The notes below the pieces were generated by a model. That model was not told the DNA's origin. It made no database searches and was given only the letters and a program-made list of their open reading frames with translations. Shown piece after piece: positions 25,031 to 33,149 of a DNA stretch of 57,997 nucleotides. The position numbers were made by a program, and so were the translations under genes. The DNA comes from JANNMJ01 sp031397815 (GTDB lineage: Bacteria > Bacteroidota > Bacteroidia > Cytophagales > Hymenobacteraceae): assembly GCA_031397815.1 (NCBI GenBank), contig JANNMJ010000028.1, positions 1-57,997 of the forward strand, read 5' to 3'. Position 1 is the stretch's first letter; each line of letters starts with the position of its first letter.

Positions 25031-26893
25031 ATGCTTCCTTCTTACGACGTTATTGTAGTGGGTGCCGGCCACGCAGGCTGCGAGGCGGCTAGTGCGGCCG
25101 CGCGGCTCGGCTCGCGGGTGCTGCTCGTGACGATGAATATGAACACCATTGCGCAGATGTCGTGTAACCCGGCAATGGGCGGCGTCGCGAAAGGGCAGAT
25201 TGTGCGGGAAGTTGATGCGATGGGTGGCTGGAGCGGCATCGTGACCGATAAGACGATGATTCAGTTTCGGATGCTGAACACGTCGAAAGGCGCCGCTATG
25301 TGGAGCCCACGCGCGCAGAGCGACCGTATGCGCTTCGCCGAAGAATGGCGGATGACGCTCGAAGCGCAACCCAACATTGATTTCTGGCAAGACACCGTTC
25401 AAGCTGTTAGGGTTGAGAGCGGCCGCATAACCGGCGTGCAAACGGGGCTGGGGATTATTATCGAAGCCAAAACCGTCGTCATCACGGCGGGTACTTTTCT
25501 GAACGGCATCATCCACATCGGCGAAAAGCAGATGGGCGGTGGCCGAGCCGCCGAGAAAGCGGCAACCGGCATAACGGGTCAGCTCGAAGAAATGGGGTTC
25601 GTGAGTGCGCGGATGAAAACCGGAACGCCGCCCCGCGTCGATGGACGGTCATTGAACTACGCCAAGATGGAAGAACAGCTTGGCGATGAAGTGCCGGGCA
25701 AATTTTCCTACACGGATACCCCACGCCTGACCAAGCAGCGAAGCTGCTGGATTACGTACACCAATACGGCGGCGCACGATATCCTGCGGGAAGGATTCGA
25801 GAAGTCGCCGATGTTTCAGGGCCGAATCAAAGGCTTAGGCCCACGCTACTGTCCCTCGATTGAAGACAAAATCAACCGCTTCGCCGACCGCGACCGGCAT
25901 CAAATCTTCGTTGAGCCGGAAGGGTGGCAAACTTGTGAAGTGTACGTAAACGGCTTCTCTTCTTCCTTGCCCGAAGACGTGCAGCTCCGGGCTATGCGCC
26001 AGCTGCCGGGCTTCGAAAACGCAAGGATGTTCCGGCCAGGCTACGCTATCGAGTACGACTATTTCCCGCCAACCCAGCTCAAACCAACCCTTGAAACCAA
26101 GCTGGTAGAAGGCCTCTTTTTCGCAGGTCAAATCAATGGAACGACCGGTTATGAAGAAGCGGCCTGCCAAGGTTTGATGGCAGGTCTCAATGCTAATCGC
26201 TACTGCGATAATAAGGAGCCGATCGTATTAAAAAGAAACGAAGCCTACATTGGGGTACTCATCGACGACCTAGTTCATAAAGGGACCGATGAGCCATACC
26301 GCATGTTCACTTCTCGCGCGGAGCATCGGCTCTTGTTGCGGCAAGACAATGCCGACGAGCGTTTGACCCCATTGGCCCATAAAATTGGGCTAGTGGAAGA
26401 CGCCCGAATGACTGCTCTCGACCGTAAGCGCACCAGCACGAAAGAGGTATTAAAGTGGCTCAATGAAACGAGCATTGCTCCTGAGGAAGTGAACGACTAC
26501 CTGCAAAGCGTCGAATCAGTGCCGATGACCCAACGCGGTAAGATCGCCACTTTGCTCAAGCGCCCGCAGGTCGAGCTTGCTGCTATGGCGGCAGCGGTGA
26601 GTCGGGTAGGAGAGGGGCTGAGTAGACAACCGCTCGAAAGCCGTGAGCAAGCCGAGATACAGTTGAAGTACGGCACGTATCTGGAAAAGGAAGCAGATAC
26701 GGTTCTGAAAGTTGAGTCGATGGAAAATCATCCGTTGAAAGGTCGCCTCGATTACGGCAGCATCAAAGCGCTATCGCACGAGGCGCGGGAGAAGCTGCTG
26801 CGGATTCAGCCAGAAACAGTCGGACAGGCGCGGCGAATTATGGGCGTTTCACCCGCCGACGTAGCGGTACTGCTGATTCATCTGGGCCGCTAA
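25031..26893 (+). CDS. mnmG: tRNA uridine-5-carboxymethylaminomethyl modification enzyme MnmG
   Basis: The 620-residue FAD protein works with MnmE to modify wobble uridine 34 of several tRNAs. The dinucleotide-binding loop VVGAGHAGCEAA is at residues 9-20. The family signatures MSCNPAMGGVAKGQIVREVDAMGG, GTFLNGIIHIGEKQMGGGRAAE and GQINGTTGYEEAACQGLMAG are present. The C-terminal helical domain has LRIQPETVGQARRIMGVSPADVAVL. The older name is gidA, and the gene often neighbours the chromosomal origin, as appears to be the case here (oriC about 3.1 kb downstream). Confidence 0.97.
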   Translation: MLPSYDVIVVGAGHAGCEAASAAARLGSRVLLVTMNMNTIAQMSCNPAMGGVAKGQIVREVDAMGGWSGIVTDKTMIQFRMLNTSKGAAMWSPRAQSDRMRFAEEWRMTLEAQPNIDFWQDTVQAVRVESGRITGVQTGLGIIIEAKTVVITAGTFLNGIIHIGEKQMGGGRAAEKAATGITGQLEEMGFVSARMKTGTPPRVDGRSLNYAKMEEQLGDEVPGKFSYTDTPRLTKQRSCWITYTNTAAHDILREGFEKSPMFQGRIKGLGPRYCPSIEDKINRFADRDRHQIFVEPEGWQTCEVYVNGFSSSLPEDVQLRAMRQLPGFENARMFRPGYAIEYDYFPPTQLKPTLETKLVEGLFFAGQINGTTGYEEAACQGLMAGLNANRYCDNKEPIVLKRNEAYIGVLIDDLVHKGTDEPYRMFTSRAEHRLLLRQDNADERLTPLAHKIGLVEDARMTALDRKRTSTKEVLKWLNETSIAPEEVNDYLQSVESVPMTQRGKIATLLKRPQVELAAMAAAVSRVGEGLSRQPLESREQAEIQLKYGTYLEKEADTVLKVESMENHPLKGRLDYGSIKALSHEAREKLLRIQPETVGQARRIMGVSPADVAVLLIHLGR

Positions 26894-26917
26894 AGCCGCG
26901 AAACTGCCGTCGAATCC

Positions 26918-26925
26918 TACCTTCG
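26918..26925 (+). promoter_or_regulatory. Possible -7 box before the methyltransferase gene
   Basis: TACCTTCG differs from TAnnTTTG by one base and lies 40 nt upstream of the ATG at 26965. Confidence 0.35.
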
Positions 26926-26964
26926 CTTGGTAGATTCAGACTGCTTCACGACAAGATTTAATTG

Positions 26965-27912
26965 ATGGAAAAGTTGACCGTGTGCCCGGTATGTCGGAGT
27001 GAGCAATCTCTGCGGCCCACCCTCACCGTGCCCGATCATTCGCTGACCGGCGAAGTGTTCACGCTGGAGCGATGCGAAACGTGTAGTGTCCTACTAACCA
27101 ACCCGCGCCCGAATAGCGCGGAGATTGGCCGTTACTACGATTTCCCGGAGTACATCTCTCACCGCGACGATGCGCCGGGCCTTCTGAATTGGCTCTACCA
27201 GCAGGCGCGAAAGTGGACGACGCGGCAGAAGCTGAACCTAATCAGCCGCACGTTGGGAAGCGCCAACAGTAGGAAGCTGCTCGATTACGGCTGCGGAACC
27301 GGCTTCTTCCTGAACGCCGCTAAAGAGAGTGGCTGGGAAGTGAGCGGAATCGAGGTGGATAGCTTGGCCAGAAAAGCGGCTGCCGAACGGCTGGGCCAAC
27401 AGGTTTTGGGTAGTGTCGATGAGCTGCCGGATGGGCAATTCTCGGTCATCACCTTGTGGCACGTCATGGAGCACATTCACGAGCTGGACCGGACAATCGG
27501 TAAGTTGCTGCATCATCTTCATCCAGAGGGAACGCTGGTGGTTGCGGTGCCGAACCCGCTAGCAGCCGACGCCACGCTTTACGGCGATTGGTGGGCGGCT
27601 TATGATGTTCCGCGCCATTTGTATCACTTCTCACCAAAGTCGGTTCGGGAGCTGATGAGCCGACACGGGGCAACGGTGGAGCAGCAGTTGCCGCAAGTGC
27701 TCGACTCAGTTTACATCAGCTTACTAAGCGAGAAATACCGCAAAGGCAACCTGCTGACCGGCGTTCTCAATGGCATCCGCTCCAACTGGAAAGCGCGGAA
27801 CAACGGGATGTATTCCAGCTTAATCTACGTCATCAAGAAAACGGGCCAACCTGCGAAGCGGGATTCCGCAGCGAGCTTCGTAGAATCAGCGCAAGCAGTG
27901 ACCCGCCCCTAA
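26965..27912 (+). CDS. Class I SAM-dependent methyltransferase with N-terminal zinc ribbon
   Basis: In this 315-residue protein, Cys7-Cys10 (CPVC) and Cys37-Cys40 (CETC) form a zinc ribbon. A class I methyltransferase domain follows with motif I LDYGCGTGFFLNAAKESG (about 105-122), the acidic ribose-binding residue in SGIEVD, and LWHVMEHIHELD. This layout is common in enzymes acting on sugars, lipids or quinone-like substrates; the substrate is unknown. It ends 12 nt before the next gene. Confidence 0.87.
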   Translation: MEKLTVCPVCRSEQSLRPTLTVPDHSLTGEVFTLERCETCSVLLTNPRPNSAEIGRYYDFPEYISHRDDAPGLLNWLYQQARKWTTRQKLNLISRTLGSANSRKLLDYGCGTGFFLNAAKESGWEVSGIEVDSLARKAAAERLGQQVLGSVDELPDGQFSVITLWHVMEHIHELDRTIGKLLHHLHPEGTLVVAVPNPLAADATLYGDWWAAYDVPRHLYHFSPKSVRELMSRHGATVEQQLPQVLDSVYISLLSEKYRKGNLLTGVLNGIRSNWKARNNGMYSSLIYVIKKTGQPAKRDSAASFVESAQAVTRP

Positions 27913-27924
27913 CGGCCAAGCACC

Positions 27925-28230
27925 ATGCGAAATCGGGATGGTCGGAAGGCATTGACGCTTTTACTGCTGTGGATTGCAATGCAATCGGCGGTAGGTCAGA
28001 ATCAACAGGTGCTTCCGTCACAGCCCGAATTGCGGCAAGATAGTCTGGTCAGAGCAGCCGGGATTGTTCGACCTGATACGCTGCAAGCAGTAAGGGCTGT
28101 GCGGCCAGACTCAATTAAGGATGCACGTAAGATGCGCCGGGCGAATCTCAAGAAGCATTTGATCTTCGGACTCACTGGAGTGGTGCTGGTAACTTCGGCG
28201 TTGTTGTTCTATAATGTTCGTTCGAAATAG
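27925..28230 (+). CDS. Small exported or membrane protein, unknown
   Basis: The 101-residue protein has a signal-like N-terminus (ALTLLLLWIAMQSAVGQ), a hydrophilic middle with two similar IVRPDTLQAVR / AVRPDSIKDAR segments, and a C-terminal membrane helix (HLIFGLTGVVLVTSALLFY). I do not recognise the family. It overlaps the following lipoprotein gene by 17 nt, so the two are translationally linked. Confidence 0.65.
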   Translation: MRNRDGRKALTLLLLWIAMQSAVGQNQQVLPSQPELRQDSLVRAAGIVRPDTLQAVRAVRPDSIKDARKMRRANLKKHLIFGLTGVVLVTSALLFYNVRSK

Positions 28231-30031
28231 CCTCTTGCGCTTCCACTTACTTAGTGCTTACTGCCGTTCAACGGCGCTTGTTTTAGGGCAGGCAATGCTG
28301 CTGAGCGGTTGCGCGAGCGTGTCGCCGCCTGATGGGGGCGAAAAAGATACTAAGCCACCTCAACTGATTGGCAGCACCCCGGCTGATGACGCGGTGGAGG
28401 TAACGGGTAAATCAATTAAGCTGCGCTTCGACGAACCAGTAACTGCAGCTCAGCTAGCTTCTGGTCTCAGTATCTCCCCCGACACTGACTTAGGAATTCC
28501 CACCGTGAAAGAGTTGGGGGAAGAGCTGACGGTTGAGTTCAAGAAGCCATTCGCACCAAACACCACCTACTTCGTGGATTTCGGTGAGGGCATCACGGAT
28601 ATCACGGAGAAGAACAAAGCGGCACGCCTCAAGCTCAGCTTCAGCACCGGTGCGACTATCGACACCGGAAGCGTGCAGGGAAAGCTGATTAATAGCTGGT
28701 CGAATCAGCCGGAAAAAGGCGCGACTGTCGGGCTTTACCCCGCCTCAGATACGGTGAATCCCGGTAAGCAGCGACCACTATACCGCACCGTCACGACCGA
28801 CAACGGCGAATACACGCTCCATAATATTCGGCCGGGCCGGTATCGCCTGTTCGGTTTCGTTGATAACAACAAGAGTCAGCTTTTCGAGGAGCCGGAACGC
28901 GTGACTTACGCGGGACGCGACTTCCAAGTGCGCGAGAGCGATACGACGATTCAGCTCGTGAGCGGACGGCTTGATACGCGACGCCCGTTCGTATTGTCAC
29001 AAAAGAAATCCGTCGGGCTGGTGACGTTGACTTATAACGAAGGCATCCAGCGGGCTTCAGTAGTGATAACTGAAAAAGCTGGTAGTGCGACGAAGGAAGT
29101 TTCACTGCTGCTGCAATCAACTGATTCGCGAACGGTCAAGCTATTTGGTCGGCCACGGGAAGCGGCGGTTAAGCTGACGATTATTAGTCAGGACTCGGCG
29201 GGTAATGTTGGGCGGGATTCTGTCAGCGTTCGCTTTCTGGAAGATGGCGCGAAGATGACTTCGGGCACTGGCCGGAAGGTGAGTTTGGTGGGTCAGTTGC
29301 GAATGATCGATGATCGCCGCATCATTGATTTCGTGTTGCCGGTGGCGGGGGAAGTGAAATCAGGCGTGATTGGAGAGTTGCGGATGGCGCCGCCGGTTGC
29401 GGTTACAGTAAAGCCGAGCACTCCAGTAACTGACAGTTTGAAGCAGAAGCCGCCGACTGAACCAGTAGGTAAGCCCGTAAGCAAACCCGCGCCACTTCCG
29501 GTGAAAACGATGGCGCCGATTAGCGTCACGTTTCCGGGGATGGCGGTTCTCGATTCCAGCCGGACGCTGCTGAGCGTCGAGCTACCCAAATCAATCGAGT
29601 CGCAGCCCTTTCAACTCTTACTCGACAGCACGGCGATCAGCTTGGTGAGTAATCAGCCAGTCACGGTCAAGCCGACGGCAATTCCGATCCGCGACCGCGA
29701 TGCTGCGGAAACGACGGGGGCGATTTCTGTCCAGCTCAAAACCACTCAACCTTCTTTCGCGATTGACTTACTCACGGAGAAAGGGCAAATCGTCGAGACG
29801 GTCGGGCGGTTTCAGTCGGCCAAAACGGGCAAGGCCAATCTCGCTCCGATTCGGTGGGGCAACCTAGCTCCAGGGCGGTACCGCGTACGGGTACTAATTG
29901 ATGCAGATGGAAATGGGCGTTGGGATGGAGTTGATCCAAAGCTCCTGCGCCAGCCGGAACCGGTCTGGTTCTATTCCGAGCCGCTCGAAGTACGAGCCAA
30001 CTGGGAGAATGAGGCGATTCTAGCGTTCTGA
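28214..30031 (+). CDS. Ig-like (SbsA-type) domain lipoprotein
   Basis: The 605-residue lipoprotein has its lipobox Cys at residue 33 (LLSGCASVS). The family hallmark PPDGGEKDTKPPQL follows. An SbsA-type Ig-like domain (about 50-150: STPADDAVEVTGKSIKLRFDEPV to NTTYFVDFGEGITDITE) comes next. A transthyretin/carboxypeptidase-regulatory-like segment (YTLHNIRPGRYRLFGFVD) and a Pro/Thr/Val-rich part precede a similar C-terminal module (LAPGRYRVRVLIDADGNGRWDG). Probably a surface or periplasmic structural lipoprotein; the role is unknown. It is the last gene before the origin region. Confidence 0.85.
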   Translation: MFVRNSLLRFHLLSAYCRSTALVLGQAMLLSGCASVSPPDGGEKDTKPPQLIGSTPADDAVEVTGKSIKLRFDEPVTAAQLASGLSISPDTDLGIPTVKELGEELTVEFKKPFAPNTTYFVDFGEGITDITEKNKAARLKLSFSTGATIDTGSVQGKLINSWSNQPEKGATVGLYPASDTVNPGKQRPLYRTVTTDNGEYTLHNIRPGRYRLFGFVDNNKSQLFEEPERVTYAGRDFQVRESDTTIQLVSGRLDTRRPFVLSQKKSVGLVTLTYNEGIQRASVVITEKAGSATKEVSLLLQSTDSRTVKLFGRPREAAVKLTIISQDSAGNVGRDSVSVRFLEDGAKMTSGTGRKVSLVGQLRMIDDRRIIDFVLPVAGEVKSGVIGELRMAPPVAVTVKPSTPVTDSLKQKPPTEPVGKPVSKPAPLPVKTMAPISVTFPGMAVLDSSRTLLSVELPKSIESQPFQLLLDSTAISLVSNQPVTVKPTAIPIRDRDAAETTGAISVQLKTTQPSFAIDLLTEKGQIVETVGRFQSAKTGKANLAPIRWGNLAPGRYRVRVLIDADGNGRWDGVDPKLLRQPEPVWFYSEPLEVRANWENEAILAF

Positions 30032-30468
30032 GGCCCGTGGATAACGTGGAAAACGCTCGGATAACTTGTGGAGAACTGGGGGAAACGTGGGGATAACAAA
30101 TGGGGATAAGCTGACGCTACCCTGAAACCCCCACCTTCCTCACCACTTCGGGGATAACCTCGGGGTTAACCGGAACCTGTTAGTCGGGTTATACCCACTG
30201 CGGGTTGGTGGAATAACTACTAACCCGAAGGCATAGGCGGATGGGGACAACTTCAGGGGAAACAGCACCGAGAGGGCGTAAGGGAAGAGTAGGGCGGTGG
30301 ATAAGAACGTGGATAACCTCACGTTGTCCACAGTGAGTGGGGAAGGAATGAGGGGCACCGGAGTTGTTCACTTATCCACAGAGCTAGTAAGGAGGGTAGT
30401 TCTTTTTCAATTTGAAAAAAAAGACTCTTTAAAAAACAGGTCGGTGGATAAGTGCGTAAGTCGGGGAG
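30032..30468. other. oriC: Chromosomal replication origin (oriC)
   Basis: This gene-free stretch holds a perfect DnaA box TTATCCACA at 30372-30380. One-mismatch boxes lie at 30036-30044, 30067-30075, 30296-30304, 30308-30316, 30324-30332 and 30443-30451, and many looser GGGGATAA-type copies lie between. An AT-rich tract at 30401-30436, with TTTTTCAA/TTGAAAAA inverted around one base at 30403-30419, is a good unwinding element next to the perfect box. mnmG lies 3.1 kb upstream, and recF and dciA lie about 19-20 kb downstream. dnaA itself is not in the window. Confidence 0.85.
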
Positions 30469-30963
30469 ATGCCGCCGTTCGATTACCAACTTGATTTCAC
30501 GCAGCTCGACTTCCGCGAGCGACCCGACCTGTACCGCGTCGGGAAGGGCGAGCAGGGCGTGCTGCTCGTGCAGCCGTACAAAGCGGAGATTCTGCCGCAT
30601 TGGCGATTCCGGACGCCCGCAATCGCAGAGGAATCTTCCGAGGCAATCTGGAAGCTGTTCCGGCAGTACCTCGCCGCGCACGACTTTGTGGGAGCCGATA
30701 TGGCGCGCAAGTTTTTGCAGATGGGCTACACCCGCGCCCGGCGCTACGCCAATCACCGCGGCGGGAAAAAGTACGAGGGCGCCGTTCCCGCCGACAAGAA
30801 GGGTCAGAGCGGCGCCCACGGCCGCGCAGAGCGCCCCCGCGATGCAGAAGACCCCGAGAAAGCCGCCGCCGCCCAAATCTTCTATAAAAAGTGGCGCGAA
30901 GCCGTCGCAGATCCCGATTATCAAGCGCAACGCGCCGCCCACGAAGCGCGCTACGGAAAATAA
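30469..30963 (+). CDS. DUF4385 domain protein
   Basis: The 164-residue soluble protein carries the conserved DUF4385 segments: FDYQLDFTQLDFRERPDLYRVGKGEQGVLLVQPYKAEILPHWRFRTP and DFVGADMARKFLQMGYTRARRYANHRGGKKYEG. A basic helical C-terminus with FYKKWREAVADPDYQ follows. The biochemical role of the family is not known. The start codon lies only 17 nt beyond the last DnaA box, so its promoter must lie inside the origin and may respond to DnaA binding. Confidence 0.85.
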   Translation: MPPFDYQLDFTQLDFRERPDLYRVGKGEQGVLLVQPYKAEILPHWRFRTPAIAEESSEAIWKLFRQYLAAHDFVGADMARKFLQMGYTRARRYANHRGGKKYEGAVPADKKGQSGAHGRAERPRDAEDPEKAAAAQIFYKKWREAVADPDYQAQRAAHEARYGK

Positions 30964-31017
30964 GCGCGAACTTTGAAGCAGGGTAAATTGCCCGCTCATC
31001 ACCCCCCTCGAACAGCG

Positions 31018-31482
31018 ATGACTGAACAGGCAGAAGATATCAAGCTAGGAACCGGCGTAGGCGAGCTGCGCTTCGGAATGACCATGGACGAGGTTCGCGG
31101 CCTTTTGGGCGAACCCGAGGAAGTTGAAAAGTCGGATGAGGACGATGAGTTCGAGCATCAGGCTTGGAACTACCTCGACCAAGGCTACTCGCTCTATTTC
31201 GACCGCGAAGACGATTACCGTCTGAGCTGCATCGAAACCGACCGGCCCGCGATTGCGCTTTACGGTGAGTCGATCCTCGGCAAATCGCCGGAAGAGATCA
31301 AGGCGTTGATGGCGAAGAACGGCCATAACGAAGCCGAAGAAGAAGCAGGCGACGAAGGCGAGCTTCAGCTCTCGTATGAGCACCAAATGATCGATTTCTA
31401 CTTCGTTGAGCAGGAATTGATGGTGGTCAACTTCGGAGTCTTCATCGAAGAGGACTCTTTGGAAGTGAGCTGGCCCGACTAA
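31018..31482 (+). CDS. Acidic hypothetical protein
   Basis: This very acidic 154-residue protein has an N-terminal motif GTGVGELRFGMTMDEVRGLLGEPEEVE, which resembles the start of SmpA/OmlA-like or immunity-type small domains. A Tyr/Asp-rich centre (WNYLDQGYSLYFDREDDY) and ILGKSPEEIKALMAKNG follow. There is no signal peptide or membrane helix. I do not recognise the family. I took the ATG at 31018; an in-frame extension upstream (KQGKLPAHHPP) does not look like protein. Confidence 0.7.
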   Translation: MTEQAEDIKLGTGVGELRFGMTMDEVRGLLGEPEEVEKSDEDDEFEHQAWNYLDQGYSLYFDREDDYRLSCIETDRPAIALYGESILGKSPEEIKALMAKNGHNEAEEEAGDEGELQLSYEHQMIDFYFVEQELMVVNFGVFIEEDSLEVSWPD

Positions 31483-31510
31483 GCCTCACAGCTTCGGTAG
31501 ATGCTAAAGC

Positions 31511-31548
31511 AGAACGCCCGCCTCGGAAATTTCCGGGGCGGGCGTTCT
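31511..31548. terminator. Terminator between converging genes
   Basis: AGAACGCCCGCC (31511-31522) pairs exactly with GGCGGGCGTTCT (31537-31548) between the hypothetical gene and the phosphate transporter. T-tracts are short, so strength is uncertain. Confidence 0.65.
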
Positions 31549-31575
31549 CATTTGAAAACCAAGCGGACAAGTCGG

Positions 31576-32979
31576 CTAGTCTACCATCCAGCGGAAAAGC
31601 AGGAACAGCGACCCCGACAGCACGATGCTAACCGGCAGCGTCAGAATCCAAGCCAGCGCAATGCTGCGGACCGTGGACGCATTGAGATTACGCAAGCCAC
31701 GGCTAGCGACCATCGAACCGGCAATCCCCGAGGAGAGGATGTGCGTAGTGCTCACGGGCAGCCCCAGCCCCGTAGAAAGACCAATGGTAGACGCCGCCAC
31801 CAGCTCCGCCGACGCACCCTGCGCGTACGTCAGGTGCTCTTTGCCAATTTTCTCACCTACCGTCTTCACGATGCGCTGCCAGCCGATCATCGTCCCGCAA
31901 CCGAGGGAGAGCGAGATGAGCAGCAAAACCCAGTCGGGGGCGTAATCGGTGTAGGTGCGGAGATTTTTGACATCGTCTTCGAGCATCTTGCGCTCGGCGA
32001 TGCTCAGGCGCAGGTGGTCGCTTTTCAGCAAGCGCTGGCTTTGCTTGGCCAACAGCAGGATATCGCGCCGAATGGGAAATTTCAGCGAATCGGCGAGCAC
32101 GCCTTTGGCGGAAGACGTGGAAATGAGCTTGTGCAGCTCCGCCGACTCGTGGCTCATCTCAACCACCAACGCCTTCTCCTCGACCTTCAGCTCGGGGTTG
32201 GAAGCTACGCGGATGATGGATTCAATACGCGTGAGCGGCGTGAGCGCGGCGGCGATGTTGTGGCGCGAATCCAGCGCGAAGTGGGCGGGCACGATGCCGA
32301 TCAGAATCAACATCATCAGACCAACACCTTTTTGCCCATCGTTCGAACCGTGAAAAAACGACACGCTCGTGCAAGTGCCCACCAGCATCAGGCGAATCCA
32401 GAGGGGCGGCGGCTTCCGCTTATGCGGTTCTTTAAACAAGCGCTTATCCTTCACCAAGCGCTTCATAATGAACATCACTAACACCGTCAGCCCAAAACCG
32501 ATAATCGGCGACACGATCAAAGCCAGACCAGCCTCGCCCGCTTTCGCCCAGTTCACGGCGGCTCCTTGCGAATCAGGTAGGAAGGAAAAAGCTAGTCCAA
32601 CACCGAGAATTGAACCGATAAGCGTGTGCGACGAAGAGGCGGGCAAGCCGTAATACCACGTCCCCAGATTCCAAATGATAGCCGCTACCAAGAGCGCTGC
32701 AATCATCGCCACCGAGTGATAAACGTTCGGATCGACGAGCGCTTCCGTGGGTAACAGGTACAGCACGCCCATTGCCACGGCCACGCCGCCCGCCATTACG
32801 CCCAGAAAATTCCAGAATGCCGACCAAACCACCGCCACCCACGGCCGGAGCGTGTTCGTGTAGATAACCGTGGCAACGGCATTGGCCGTATCGTGAAACC
32901 CGTTGACGAACTCAAAAGCGCAGGCTGTGAAGATGCACAGACCGAGCAAGATCAGCACGGGTAATTCGAGACCGAGCAT
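31576..32979 (-). CDS. pit: Inorganic phosphate transporter, PiT family
   Basis: The 467-residue multi-span membrane protein has the inverted-repeat signatures of PiT carriers: GFHDTANAVATVIYTNTL near the N-terminus and GSNDGQKGVGLMM in the second half, each with the phosphate/cation-binding Asn-Asp type core. GLPASSSHTLIGSILG and GLPVSTTHILSSGIAG are also present. The central cytoplasmic loop (about 255-340) is larger than in minimal members. It imports phosphate with Na+ or H+. I took ATG 32979, because an upstream extension of 21 residues lies before the first natural membrane helix. Confidence 0.93.
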   Translation of the reverse strand: MLGLELPVLILLGLCIFTACAFEFVNGFHDTANAVATVIYTNTLRPWVAVVWSAFWNFLGVMAGGVAVAMGVLYLLPTEALVDPNVYHSVAMIAALLVAAIIWNLGTWYYGLPASSSHTLIGSILGVGLAFSFLPDSQGAAVNWAKAGEAGLALIVSPIIGFGLTVLVMFIMKRLVKDKRLFKEPHKRKPPPLWIRLMLVGTCTSVSFFHGSNDGQKGVGLMMLILIGIVPAHFALDSRHNIAAALTPLTRIESIIRVASNPELKVEEKALVVEMSHESAELHKLISTSSAKGVLADSLKFPIRRDILLLAKQSQRLLKSDHLRLSIAERKMLEDDVKNLRTYTDYAPDWVLLLISLSLGCGTMIGWQRIVKTVGEKIGKEHLTYAQGASAELVAASTIGLSTGLGLPVSTTHILSSGIAGSMVASRGLRNLNASTVRSIALAWILTLPVSIVLSGSLFLLFRWMVD

Positions 32980-33134
32980 AAAAAGACTAAAAAGCCGAAA
33001 ATGAGCGCGTATCGCACTGTGGCGACACAAAAAGCCAATCAAAAGTAGCGCGGCAGACCGTTGCGAAGTTGTTACGTCAATGTTAACAACAAGGCCGAAC
33101 TTGTGGAGAACTCGTTACCGCGGGCCGAGGTAGC

Positions 33135-33142
33135 TACTTTTG
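33135..33142 (+). promoter_or_regulatory. -7 box of glyS
   Basis: TACTTTTG fits TAnnTTTG and ends seven nt before the glyS ATG at 33150. Transcription would then start almost at the start codon, implying a leaderless or very short leader mRNA. Confidence 0.45.
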
Positions 33143-33149
33143 CTTCGTT

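Noticed and set aside
30452..30976. Alternate frame overlapping the DUF4385 gene
   Set aside because: Low-complexity Arg/Ser/Pro translation; the other frame has conserved DUF4385 motifs.
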